Shown here piece after piece: positions 11,402 to 23,095 of a DNA stretch of 64,000 nt (positions within the stretch are counted from its first letter, which is position 1; every line of letters begins with the position of its first letter). The notes beneath the pieces were generated by a model. That model saw only the letters and a program-made list of their open reading frames with translations, was not told the origin of the DNA and did no database searches. Source of the DNA: Pomphorhynchus laevis. Its lineage: Eukaryota > Acanthocephala > Palaeacanthocephala > Echinorhynchida > Pomphorhynchidae. The position numbers and the translations under genes were made by a program. Location: NCBI GenBank assembly GCA_012934845.2, contig WNNJ02000706.1, positions 32,991-96,990 on the forward strand. Reading direction: 5' to 3'.

Positions 11402-13464
11402 TAATAAGCTAAAAGATCTTTATGTAAATATAAGAAGTTTTTCTAAAGATATCATATGTTCAATAAATCAAAAATTAATTAACGACTATGATAGGCTAAG
11501 TTGTATAATAGACAGTTATTGTAATACAAAATACTATAATCGTACAATAAATGTTAATAATAACAATAGAAAATATACATTAACCATAAACTTCATTAAT
11601 AAATGTATAGATAACATAAATATAGCCGGACTTTTAAATAATTCTAAAAGTAAAGAAATAATAGGGTCAGATTTAAGTAAATATATTCCTAAAATAAGGT
11701 ATAAACTCCTACCACCATTAGGACGAAAAATTTGTAATTATAATAAAGAATTAAAATCAATATGTAACGATAATATTAGAAACATAATGGAAACAGAATG
11801 CAATTGTAAAAGTCTTAGTTTTGATAAAATAAATGAACATATATGTACCCATAATCTAGAATTAATTGAAAATTGTGAATTAAGAAAGCTGCTATCAAAA
11901 GGGTATAAATATAGATTAAATAATAACAACGACAAAAATAAAATTTACAATTCGTTATATAATAACTTAAATGATTACTTTAGTAAGCTGATTAATAGTG
12001 AAAGCTCGAATATATCTAAGATAAAAATTTGGAAAGATTATATATTTGATAAAATTAAAAATAAAATGAAAATAACAAACAATTATAAAAGGAAAGATAA
12101 AATTAATAAAGATATGTATAAAGAACTTACTAAATTAAAGGATAACTATATAATAACAACTATTGATAAAGCTAGTAATAACTTTGTCTTCATATGCAAA
12201 AAGCTTTATTATGATATACTAGTGAAAGAGGTTAATTCTAATGATTTAAATGTAAATCCAACATATGAACGTAGTGAGTTGAGTTTAGAAACAATTATTA
12301 CAAGTCACTGTTCTATAATGGATAAAAAGGGTATAAAGGTTGAATTAGATAATAAAACTATACCTATATTATATTGGAATCCAAAATTACATAAAAATCC
12401 AATAAAACCTAGGTTCATATGTAGTGCGTTTAAATGTACATTAAAACCACTTTCTGTCTATATGAATAAAATACTTAAAGTAATTAAAGCACACTTTAAA
12501 AAATATTGCAAGGTAATCGAAATTAATACTGGTATAAAACACTATTTCAGTATTAATTCTACAAAAGAATTTTTAGAACAGACAAAAGGAATAAATTTTC
12601 AAAATATAAATACATACGATTTTAGTACTCTTTATACAAATCTAGGTTTAGTAGATATTAAAGAAGCGTTAGTAAAATTAATTAATCTTATATTCGGAAA
12701 AAGATATACATATATATGTTATAATAATTATAACGCCTATCTAACAAAAATTAAACCATCAAATAAATATAAATATATGGATAAAATTGAATTAATAGAA
12801 TCCTTAAATATTTTGAAAAATCAAAAATATTTAAAAGTAGGGACATATATATTTAGACAAGTAAAAGGTGTTCCAATGGGTGGTAATAGTAGCCCTAATT
12901 ATAGCTGACTTGTTTTTAAGCTTTATAGAATATGAATTTGTTCATAACTGTGTAAAAACTAAATCTAAACAATATAAATATATGAAATATATGTTTCGAT
13001 ACATTGATGATATATGTGTATTTAATTCTAATAATTTATATTCAATTAGTGAGCACATTTATCCAAAAAGCCTTATTCTTAACAAAACCAATATTGATAA
13101 TAAAGAAGGTGTATATCTAGATATGAACATTAAATTAACATTAACTAAAACTACTATTAATTTATATCGTAAAGATGACATATTTAAATTTACAAGAAAC
13201 ATATTTTTGCATGAGCATTCATGCATACCATATAATATAAAATATAATACATTAAATAATGAAATTTTAAGAATTGCAACAATATGTAATGATATTGGCT
13301 TTCTTCAAAATCATTTAAATAATTTAATAGATACATATTTTAAACTAGGTTACTATAAAAATAACATCAAGCAGAAAATAGTAAAATATATAAATCAACA
13401 CAATAATATAAAGAATAAATTTAAACTCTTAAGTGGCAAATTTTTATGGATGGATAATAAATAA
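11397..13464 (+). CDS. Naiad reverse transcriptase
   Basis: The reading frame opens at 11397 with no ATG until 11787. It carries a linker (PPLGRKICNYN; HICTHNLELIENCELRKLL) and then the Penelope-type RT blocks: WNPKLHKNPIKPRF near 12380, the motif-A equivalent TYDFSTLYTNL near 12615, the motif-B equivalent KGVPMGGNSSP near 12865, and the catalytic YIDD at 13000-13011 within FRYIDDICVFN. After that come the thumb region and the terminus KFLWMDNK. The sequence is split over two overlapping frames around motif B, so this copy looks inactive although most of the protein is present. The terminal part is near-identical to 9580-9952 and is related to the minus-strand fragment at 61690-63235. Confidence 0.85.
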
Positions 13465-13830
13465 TATACTTTGTATTAGAATAAGATACTAGATAGTTAT
13501 TTCAGAGGAAATACATCATTAGCATGTATTTGGCCCCGCTGCTATGTTGGGTAGAGGAGTTAGGGGCCGAAACCTGATAGCATAGCAGTTCCTCCTGATG
13601 ACCTCTAATTCTTATTCTGATACAACGTCTGTTATTTATTAGTCAATTCATAAAAATGACGTTTATTTTAAATTTCATTTTTTTAACTTGATTTAAATTA
13701 TAGAAAATCTAAAAACAATTATTAATTTTATTATTTAATTATTAAATTTTGATTTAGCATTATTATGTTTTGTTTATTTTATAATTATATTAAATACGTA
13801 GACTCAGTTAGCTGATTTAATTAATTACAA
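13465..13830 (+). mobile_element. Naiad 3' tail with structured block
   Basis: Noncoding tail from the RT stop to the end motif CTCAGTTAGCTGATTTAATT. Bases 13532-13588 contain interleaved complementary pairs (GGCCCC 13532-13537 with GGGGCC 13563-13568; CTGCTATG 13539-13546 with CATAGCAG 13581-13588), an H-type pseudoknot pattern. GAAAC (13569) and CTGATGA (13594) are also present, but do not sit in a canonical hammerhead. The same block recurs at 10021-10077 and, diverged, on the minus strand near 61920-61990. Confidence 0.7.
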
Positions 13831-13900
13831 CTTAAAGACAGTTCATAAAAACATTAATAACATTATTCGCAAGCACATTAAATGCCAAATTGATATATAA

Positions 13901-14190
13901 TTTTGCATTAAAAACATTAGATGATGTGGATCGAATACTGTTGTGTTGCTACAGGGCCACATTAATGATACCATCCTGTAGTGATGAGTAGACTAAAGTC
14001 GAAACGCCCCATTAGGGTCAAGGCGTCTGTTGTAGGCGCATTCCATGTCAAGCTTTCCTACTAATGTTGTAAAAGGCATGCAGATTTAAACTTTCCTGTT
14101 CGTATGTAATACTAAAAAAGTAAAGTCAATTCTTTCAGATTTATTTCAGATTTATTTTGCATTAAAAACATTAGATGATGTTGATTGACT
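13901..14190. repeat. Direct repeats flanking a hammerhead-bearing segment
   Basis: TTTTGCATTAAAAACATTAG plus ATGATGT occurs at 13901-13927 and again at 14155-14181, bracketing the hammerhead fossil. A third, diverged version is at 41775-41800 beside the second RTE relic and has no hammerhead next to it. The segment between the repeats is therefore likely a later insertion or a partial tandem duplication. Confidence 0.55.
13975..14036 (+). ncRNA. Decayed type-I hammerhead ribozyme
   Basis: Order is canonical: stem I 5' strand CCTGTA (13975-13980), core GTGATGA (13981-13987), stem II GAC-TAAA-GTC (13991-14000), GAAA (14001-14004), stem III CGCC/GGCG (14005-14008 and 14022-14025), the GTC cleavage triplet ending at 14027, and stem I 3' strand TGTTGTAGG pairing back through wobbles. 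The core should be CUGAUGA; the first C is G here, and stem II has unpaired GTA on one side. It is therefore probably inactive. GAAACGCC...GGCGTC is the wording of metazoan/schistosome-type hammerheads. Confidence 0.65.
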
Positions 14191-14913
14191 ACGTGGAGAC
14201 AGCGGTAGTGAATCTGTTTTACTTATAGCTTGCGGGTTTATGATCAAACATTGACGATAGTGGCTGATCCGATTAATGAACTTATCAATTTCCAATAGTT
14301 CTTATATGATTGATTCAAAAGAAAGCTCTCAAGTCTAGTTGATCGACCCTTTGTGTGAACTGCTATTCTTGTTTCGAAAAATAACAGAGTGGACAGAAAA
14401 TAAACAAATGAGTGATTTTATTTTTGAATCAACAAAGATTCTAAAGAATTTTGAACTGTTCGAAAATAGAGAAGTTTCGCATATCGTGAAACATATTGCT
14501 TGCTTTTTTAGCACATTTCACATGAATTTATCGCATAGTGAAACAAAATTATTTAAAGTTATATAATTTAATTATTAAATTTCTTTCTTTATATAATACG
14601 TCAATTACAGCAATTGATAGAATTGTTAGCTGTACAGACTTTATTAAAATAATAGTTGCAGCTCTTTTTACTGCATTTATCGATGAACGCTCTTGAAGAT
14701 GACGAATTATATGTGGTCTACATTTCTTAAAAAAAACTATTTTTTATTTTTCTTAAAATGTGCGACAACAGCGCTCTAGAGTGTGGTTTACATATCAGCT
14801 AAACAATGCGGATTAATTGCTAATATCAAAAAGTAATTTTAATAATAAAAGATTCTTTACGTTAAATTGTTGTAAGGCAATAATATTTATTAATTATTTA
14901 GTGTGTGACTTCG

Positions 14914-14954
14914 AAACGCCTCCTGCGTCGTTATTTCAGACGCAGGAGGCGTTT
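14914..14954. repeat. Perfect 16-bp hairpin, GC-rich
   Basis: AAACGCCTCCTGCGTC (14914-14929) and its exact reverse complement (14939-14954) are separated by 9 nt. In this AT-rich setting a perfect GC-rich stem is conspicuous. It may be a foldback relic or the edge of an inserted element; function unknown. Confidence 0.75.
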
Positions 14955-14989
14955 GAGATAACCAATTCTTTGCTCTTCGTCGTTCGCAT

Positions 14990-16130
14990 AGGTAAGTTCT
15001 GCGTTCTAAAACACATAATTTTTGGCGAAACAAACTGGCTTCCACTTCTGTCTCTCGAACTGAATGAAAAGCTCAATTATCTTCTTTCTCGTTCCTCAGT
15101 CATCTCCACTCTTGATCTTTATCATTATTAATATTACCTAATTTTAAAAACAATCTCTCTTATCAATTCGATATCTCATTCCACAAACTTCGTGTTCTCT
15201 GAACTCTTTTACCTATTTGCGGTATCTGAAGATAAGGTATTTTGCTTTCTTATTTCGTCATCCTGTAAGTCATCACCTGCCGATCCCATCCTTACTCGAA
15301 TTCTCAAATTGTGGTCCACATAATTCACACATTTCCTTATCAGCCTCTTTAACTTGTACATTAAGAATGGAATATATTCTGTTCTTTGGAAAAATGTCAT
15401 TGTTCGTCCCCTACTTAAAACACTTCTCTCAGAACATCTAATTTCTTTGCGCGTGTCCCTCAATCCATCCAAATCTAAAGTGTTATGGTTTTTAACATCT
15501 TCCGTTTCTGTTTCTGTATCTTCAGACCACAATTATTCCTGCTGTAGATAAACTAGTATTTCTAGGAATTCACTTGGACAATAACCTGCATCTCGATCCC
15601 TTCATTCGTGATAAAACTAGGTCTTCAAATATTCTTCTCCGTGATATTAGTCTCGTCAGAAATTCTCTAAATTTTAGTTCTTGTAAATCTCTTATCTCCA
15701 CCCTTCTTTTCCTACGTATTGATTACTGTCTTAGCCTTTTCGTCTTCTCTTCAAAGTCATCCCTTAAGCCTCTTCGGCGCCTCATTAACACTGCTGTGTG
15801 CAACCTGTTTGACTTCGTAAATTCGATCATATCTCCTCCAATTTATCAAAACTTGGATGGCTAAGTATTGAACATCGCGTTCGTTTTCGTCTGCTTTGTC
15901 TAACTTATCGCCTTCTCCATTGTAATTATCTTTCTTATCTCTATCTGCCAACTCTAAGTGAATCTCGCTATCTTTCTACTCACCTACGTTCCAGTGATTC
16001 TCTTCTGCTACACGTATCTCTTCACTCAACAAACTTTGTCCATCGATATCTACATATCGTTAAATCACAAAAACATAAATGAGAAAAAAAGGGTAATAAC
16101 AGTCAGTTAAGAGTGACATTTAAAGACAGA
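14990..16130 (+). mobile_element. CR1/L2-like LINE, decayed reverse transcriptase
   Basis: In plus-strand frames, RT finger residues (NGIYSVLWKNVIVRPLLK, about 15365-15418) are followed by the C-terminal RT region at 15574-15860: LDNNLHLDPFIRDKTR, RNSLNFSSCKSLIS and LRIDYCLSL correspond to the LG..LD, R..L and SRLDYCN motifs of CR1/L2 elements. After that comes LSIEHRVRFRLLCLTYRLLH, the usual post-RT helix. The palm with the YADD box is missing between these parts, and frames shift, so it is a dead, internally deleted copy. It lies convergent with the Jockey-like LINE at 16150-18240. Confidence 0.7.
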
Positions 16131-16149
16131 AACCACAGTTCATTTCTTT

Positions 16150-18240
16150 CTTGCAGTCTTCCTTTTCTTCATGTCCTCAAATCCATAGAGATCTGAGCCC
16201 CCAACCGATCCAATACACCGCCTTCCCAATTAACCACCCGGCGTCTTTCACCCCCCCCCCCCGAAGAATCCAGTCGGTGCGGACTATGCTGGGTAAACGA
16301 GAGACGAGGAGCTTAAGAAACCTTAGTCTTTGCTCTGGGGGACGTCCTCTCGAAAGAAGAGTAATCCCGAGATAGCCCAAGTGCCCCGAAGGCGCACCTG
16401 GGTTAGCCTTTTAATGACATATGCTGAGCTCGTTTCAGGGCTCACCTAGCTTTCTTCAGGATACGTTTAAGTCTATCCAGGTCAGCTTTTGCCGACCGGT
16501 TCACCGTAACGGTGAACCCCAGGTATTTTACTCGACTTGTGAAGGTAGGGATGGGTTCAGAGGCAAATAGAAGGAGAGTGCAGAGAGTGCTAATCTCTTC
16601 AGTTTTTTCTTTGTTGTAGTGGTGTCATGAAAGACAACCGCCTGCGATTTAGAGGTGTTTAAAATAAGATTGGATTTGTGAAACTGGTCTTTTAATCTTA
16701 AAAAGAAACGGCTGATGTCAGAAACTACGTCTTTAAACCTGTGTTTAGTAAACACGGCTGTGGTGTTATCAGCGCACACCACAAGACGTTTTTCGCGTTT
16801 AAATATTTAAAATAGGTTAATACAGGCAGCAAGATATAAGATAAGAGAAAGTGGGGAACCTTGATGCACACCCGTAATAGGGTAGAACTGACGCGCATCA
16901 GGGTCGTCTTTATAATAAAATCGCTTGGTGTACAGCAGTATCTCCACCCTGTTCACAATTCACGTAGGAAACCCTAGGGACCTGATAGAAGAGATCACAA
17001 AAGGATTAGAGATGCGGTCAAATGCAGCAGAAACGTCAAGGAAAACAGCCACTACTAGACGATGGCTGTTACCCCGACAAAACTGCTCCACCTCACCTAC
17101 TGCTAAATGGACCGGGCAACTTTTGACAAACCAATGAAAACCTGGAGGGATCAAATTACGCCTACTTAAATGGTTGCAGATTTTACGCACAAGCGCTTTT
17201 TATTGCAGATTTTACGCACAAGCGCCTCCCCATCCGTAAATCGGATGGGGAGGCTAATAGCATTGTGACGGCCACCTCTCTTCTCTGATCAGCTGTCAAA
17301 AGCTGACAGACCCAAGAAGAAAGTTAAGCGACGAATTTGGAGGTGTCCGGGAGAGCCTGTCAGGCGGAAGCAGAGAGATTAGGAAGGTTCAGCAATTTGG
17401 CTAGGACCTTGAGTTTTGTCGGAGTGGGATTAAATAAGCGACCTTTATAGGTAGTCGATATAATCATGGTAGCTTGCGAAAAAAGGTAGGTATTAAGTTG
17501 GGTTAAACTATCATTTCCTATTATGGGGAAGAGTTGGATAGCCGCCTGAAAGAAGGCCACTCTGATCGGATCAAAGTGAATCCTCCTTCTAAGCAACGTA
17601 TCCTCCCCAATCCGCCAACGAATAAGGTCATTAGAGGTGGATAAATGCTGACGCGACTGCTCCGTACAGAGGGGTTTAAGCAACCACCTCGAATGAAGCA
17701 GCATAATGTCCAGGATAGAATTTGTAGATGTGCAATGAATGGTAGAGGAAAGTGGTTTGTAAATAAGATAACCATTCCTAGCTCTGCGAAGTGCCGCGTT
17801 GATCAAACGACCAGTTCTGTAGTTGAAGTCTCTAAGTTTCAAATCATAACCGCTGTCAATAATACCATCCTGGAGATCACGGTTCTTGAGAATCTCTCCT
17901 GGACGAATGTAGACATTGGCTAGACTGAAGCGTTTACCGTTCTTACTGAGTGAAACTACCAGACAAGACAGGGCTGGACATGACTAGTTTAGCAGGAGGG
18001 AGGACCTTAAGGAGCACTTAACTAAGGTCAAGCGTCCTTGAGATGAAGAGGAGGGACTAGGGGTTATGTACGGAGTATAGTGGGAACATATATGTTTTAG
18101 GATAAATCGAGTAATGTCCTGGGGAAGACGGATATACCGCGTCTTCTGAAGGACTATAACATCTGCATCTCTACCAGATAAAAGTCTAAGGTCAGAAGCA
18201 TCTCCCGAATTCCACTGAATGATATTCAGTGAATATCATT
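16150..18240 (-). mobile_element. Jockey-like LINE ORF2, near full-length fossil
   Basis: On the minus strand the endonuclease begins near 18232 (LNIIQWNSGDASDLRLLSGR, then DADVIVLQKTRY, the WN and LQ-T boxes of LINE endonucleases). The endonuclease end and linker lie at 17842-17360 (NSILDIMLL). The RT palm is at 17190-16960 (AVFLDVSAAFDRI, then SIRSLGFP), followed by GVHQGSPLSLILY near 16840 and the catalytic box as CADN instead of YADD in 16782-16528, then LNTSKSQAVVF and RVKYLGFTVTV near 16520. Several frame changes, an altered catalytic box and a run of about twelve C residues near 16250 mark it as dead. Its base composition is clearly more GC-rich than the host DNA around it. The AVFLDV and NTSKSQAVVF wording points to Jockey or a close relative. 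Confidence 0.75.
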
Positions 18241-18266
18241 CACTGAATATCATTATTCAGTGAATG
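18215..18266. repeat. Short nested palindrome at the LINE 5' edge
   Basis: ATTCAGTGAATGA / ATATCATTCACTGAAT modules repeat and invert three times at the start of the Jockey-like endonuclease coding region. This may be the scar of template switching during insertion. Confidence 0.5.
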
Positions 18267-18519
18267 AGGGCTAATCTCACATGGCCGACCCTGCCTCAAA
18301 GCGGGGCAAAGGCTGAAAAATAAGAAGAAGATTTAAATAATAAAATAAAAACAATTTTTTGGCAATCAAAAAAAAACAAAAATACACAAGAGTTATTTTT
18401 CTTTTTATTTTATATTCAGAGTTATTTTTTCTTTTGTCTGTTTCGATATTTAATCTCTCCACCTGTGTCGATCTCTACTTCGAGGTCTATTTCCAAAGAG
18501 ACCGGCCTGGAAACTCTCC

Positions 18520-18845
18520 GCAAAAGGCGATCCGTCATAACCCAACGTTCATGACAACATGTTAAAATAGGAACGAAGATTGCGTTGTAAACCAAAAGCT
18601 TCGCCTAAAGATTTTACTCTCACGACATATCTGTAGTAAGAACGCGGTGATGCAGTGGATGACCAAATACACTTATCAATCTCCCTGATGTTCCGGCCGT
18701 CTCTCGAGAACAATATCCCAAGATACTTGATATCCTCCGAATTATTGAGTAAATAGGAAATATACAACCAACTGCGTTTCTTGAATGCGTTTATTTCGTC
18801 ACACATACATTTGAGCAAAGATATAGTTTGGACGAAATAACCGTC
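18520..18845 (-). mobile_element. RTE-type LINE fragment
   Basis: The minus-strand frame 18818-18549 reads KCMCDEINAF, SEDIKYLGILFSRDGRNI, REIDKCIW and VVRVKSLG, the KYLG...REI...CRYVV region just after the RT palm in RTE elements. The same family is on the plus strand at 61240-61655, and its first part also at 55384-55445. This contiguous version defines the left outer edge of the big palindrome. Confidence 0.75.
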
Positions 18846-20349
18846 ATGTATTTTTATATTTTATTAAAGTATCTCTCGATTTAATGTCTTACTATTGTTT
18901 CTAAAAATATATGCAATTTATTGCACAACATCTCAAAAATTAAAATCCAGTTTTCAATATTTATTTGATTATTCGCAATCTTTAGCGATATTACCACAAT
19001 ACATTCTAGAATTCAATTAAAAATATAAACTCACATTGAATATTTGAAATATTTATAAATTCATTTACTATATAGCTTAATTTACAAATTCTAAAAAAAT
19101 ATTGAAAACCATTTTTTAATTTTAGTATTTACAGAAATAGAGTATTCTCTTATGCTATGAATATATTATTCCTAAGTTCTGGTGAGAAAATCACACATCT
19201 GTAAGTGATTTATAAATCATGTCTTAATATTCCTTTTTTAAATAATATTCTTTTTTGAAATCATTTGGTGTTTTAAAAACACCAAATGTGATTTTAAGTA
19301 AAAAACTTGAAATTTTATCGTATCCGTCACATGTTGTAAATAAAAATATCATAGCAAATTGTTTAATTTTCGAGTTCGATTAGTTATAATAACTTTAGAT
19401 TCTTTAATTGAAAAATATTTGCTTAAATTTTATATTAATATTTTAAGGAATTTTTTATTTATTAAAACATTTTAGTATTTCGTAGAAATCTTAGTTTTAC
19501 CGGGTAGGGAATGCAAACCAAATGCAATCGGCATTTTAAGAATGTGATCGAAAATGTCAAAATATTTTCAATTTAAAACAATTTATGTGTCCAACACTGT
19601 CGATAGATATCTTCGTCGAGCAAAATAACATTAAATAAAGTAAAATGATAGTTTACTTAAATTAATCTGAAAAATATTTTGTAAATAGAACCATAATTTA
19701 CAAGTAGTTTCTAATTTTTTTCTATTTTGAATATTTTATTTATTTTCTAAATAATATTTTTTTTATTTCTCTATTGAAATTAAGTTACAGATTAATATCA
19801 TGCATTGTTAATTAAAACTTATATTGATTATTATCGAATAAAACTCTAACCTTCAAAAAATAAATATCTAACTTTGACTCAAAACTAAAACTTTCAAGTG
19901 ACGTATAATCCAGGCTGTCAAATTTTTAACTCTAGAATATATTTTAATATCAATTAAAACAATTGCATTAAGCATTGATGAATTTTTATTTGATTCAAAT
20001 AAATATGAATCAAATTCTTCGAACAATTATAAAATGGTGAGAGTTTACAATGCCTAGTTTTCAAGTGTAATTATGATTTAATTGTGTTTGTAAAGTCTTT
20101 TATTTGTTTCTCAGATACAAACTTATACATTTTTGATGATGATCAATATTGATAAACGAAATATCCAATTCTCAAGACGTTTTTACGTTAAACAGTAAAA
20201 ATCAGATTTTTATGTTCAAACAACCTTCTTAGAATCTTAAGATACAAAAATCAAAGCTGATACTGTTTTTTAATATTGTTCAAGAGTGTTTTTCAAATCT
20301 GATATTGCATTTGCTATTATCATTTTATATTTTGCTATAATCATTCAAC

Positions 20350-20517
20350 AATTAATTTTAGATTAGCTTTCTAAATAAATTTTTATCATCTAAATGCTAC
20401 TTTCCTCCTAGATGTTAGACTGAGTTACCAGAGTACCTCAATCCAACATCTAAGAGGAAGGCTAGCATTTAGATGATACAAATTTCATTCAAAACGCTAA
20501 TCTAAAAGTAATTGTAT
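20350..20517. mobile_element. Foldback (MITE-like) element, left-arm copy
   Basis: About 168 bp with terminal inverted repeats (AATTAATTTTAGATTAGC against GCTAATCTAAAAGTAATT) and an inner inverted pair (ATCATCTAAATGCTA / TAGCATTTAGATGAT). There is no coding capacity. The mirrored copy lies at 53759-53923. Confidence 0.7.
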
Positions 20518-22912
20518 AATAATGTTGAATTTCTCATTGTTTACGATACATATTCTTATTTTTTACATGTCATATTTCTAATTATAATATTTATTCTATA
20601 ATTTTAATTATTAGCATTTCATTATTACAATTTATTACAATGCTATGCCGCGTTAATATTTAATAAAATGTTAATATTATTAATGTTAAATACTATTTAG
20701 AGTATCAAATAGTAATAAGTTTGAATCGAGTGCTGTGTTTACTGTAAATGTATCAAGAGATTATACGTAAGTAATTAATCGTAATGATGACGTTCACTAA
20801 ATATTTGTTTTATGCATAAAATCAATGTTTTAAATGTTTACTATAAAATCAAAGTTAGATTTAAATTGCTTCATACGTAAAACTAATATTATAAAAGTAA
20901 ACATTACAAACTAAGTTAGATTTAAATTAATTGATTAATTATTATTTTTTTATTAAGTAAGACTGTTCTAAATAAATCATTTTTCAAACATTATAGTACA
21001 CGCAAAGAGCTTGTTCCTAATGAAAAATATTTGTGTTTTTCTATTCTTATTCGTAATTTTTTATTCTTCTTTATTTTTTAAACTGTGCCACCTGTGTAGT
21101 AGCAAAGCAAAAAAATCAAAAACGCTACAATCAAACGCACAGAAAAATATCAAAATAAAATTATACATTTATGTATTTCGCGTGCATAGGAAAAAAAGGA
21201 ATTAAAACAAACAAAATAATATCTTTTGATTTTTTAATTAAAAAGTTTTTTAAACAAATATTAATGAAGCAGAAAAAGCCAATTAAATGTAAAGAACTAA
21301 AATTCTACGGTAATTAAAGCTTGAAATGCATTACGGTTTATTTATTTTTCGAATTATTGTAATTATGTTTTATTCTTTATTCTGTATGATTTAATTTTAA
21401 ATTGTAATAAATTATATCCTCAAGGCACATTTTTATATAACAGACAACATCAATTAATTAAAAGTAGCGAAAGAAAAATTCCATCACTCATAATTTTAAC
21501 AAAACCAAGGAATAAAATGTAATAGAATATAATTTTTATAATTTTGTATTTCCCCTTTTTACTTAGATTTCAAACAGCATAACAAAAACAGTTTTTGATT
21601 TTGCAAACACGGTACTTTCTTGACATATATAGAATGAATGCGTTCTGAATATGCATATGCAATTGTTCTTTAAAATTTAATAATAAAATACAATTTATTC
21701 ATTTGATTCATGCAGTTTTTGTTTATATATAATTTATCATTTAAATTACACGATATAACATTGTTACTTTGTTTACGAACTTTAACATTTCCATGAATCA
21801 GTCATTTTGCGTCTGTTCTTTTTTAACGAACATGTTAGATATGTAAAAAATGTTGTATTTCGAAATTTTGAGATGCTCAAATACTTATAATAATACTCTA
21901 GTTTGCTACTTTTGCTTATTAAATATCTTTGAATTTTATTTATAGACCTTCGTTTCTGCATTTTATATTATATTCGTTATTTTCATTTTAAGAAAATAAC
22001 CATCTGTGAGATTTTAAGTGTGAAGACCATTCTACGGCGACAATGTCTTACTTGAGAAACGGCTAATCATATAAAATAAAGAGCACGAAAGGAAAAATCA
22101 GAATAAAATGATATTAATTTTATTTAATTGTTGATATTATTTAATTATCGTTTTAACCTTCTCTTGATCGGGTTTCAAATTGGATACTTAACAATAATAA
22201 ATTTAATGACATGTGGATTCAACAGTATTTTTCAAAACGATAATATTCTAAATTATTTTGTTGTATAAAATCTAATGGCTTTTGAATTAAATAACACTTT
22301 ATTCAATTAATTAAAATAATTTAATTTATTAGTAAATTGATAATTTTTAACATTTTAGAATGTTCTGCACAATGAATTTGTTTAAATCAAATGCTACGCT
22401 AATTGTAAATGCACAGAATACCTTTTTGTAAGTAAATATTGTCAATATTTTTTATTAAAAATTAAACTTACTTATGAAAATCAACATTATGGAATTAAAT
22501 CAATACTAATTAATATTTGACATAAATTAATCTTATTAAAAATATATTAATAATTTTTTAAATTAATAAATTAACTTAATTTTTATCAATAATGGATTAT
22601 TGTTAACTATTTCACAAATAATAATATTAACTTTTATTTTTCCTATATATGATTTCAATTATATACTTTAAACAAACGTGTATTCAAACGATAAAATTAA
22701 ATCCTTTGATTTTATAGAACCTATATAATGCCAATAATACATGCCAGCGTGGTCTATAAAACCTAATTAATGTTCAAATTGTACTTATTGACACGATAAC
22801 ACTTAGATGATCTACTTTAAACATAATTTATTTTATAAGATTAATGGTTTTTTAAATTCTTTAGAAATATCAATATGAATATAATAATGGATTATTATAA
22901 TATAGTTTTTAA

Positions 22913-22978
22913 CCTAGTTTTTAACATTTAATATGTTTTTCCAATATATCGCGATCCACGTGTACATTGTATTAGATA
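22913..22978 (-). mobile_element. 66-bp Naiad GIY-YIG fragment, left arm
   Basis: In reverse complement it reads like codons 68-87 of the Naiad endonuclease (ACAATGTACACGTGGAT, GGAAAAACATAT, TGTTAAAAACTAGGTT). The same fragment is mirrored at 51293-51358, so it was present before the palindrome formed. Confidence 0.7.
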
Positions 22979-23095
22979 TATTACATATATATGTAATATA
23001 TATGATACATTGTATTAGATATATATGTAATATATAATACATTGTATTAGATATATATGTAGTATATAATACATTGTATTAGATATATATTCAAA
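22964..23095. repeat. ~37-bp AT tandem repeat, left arm
   Basis: Units containing ATACATTGTATTAGATATAT are repeated four times directly after the GIY-YIG fragment. The mirrored array is at 51175-51305. It probably expanded from the fragment's own edge. Confidence 0.7.

Noticed and set aside
13565-13625. Canonical hammerhead in the Naiad tail
   Set aside because: GAAAC, CTGATGA and GTC are all present, but no set of stems I, II and III in canonical order fits; kept only as a structured block.
14339-14566. 75-residue ORF upstream of the CR1/L2-like LINE
   Set aside because: Reasonable composition but no recognisable domain, no second copy and no splice context; not supported as a gene.
21011-21205. 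Short ORFs identical in both arms (21011-21205/53259-53065, 26014-26211/48258-48061, 26883-27134/47391-47140)
   Set aside because: Their identity is explained by the palindrome; composition is AT-driven, they have no domain, and they overlap none of the phase-2 exons. One even overlaps a Naiad scrap.
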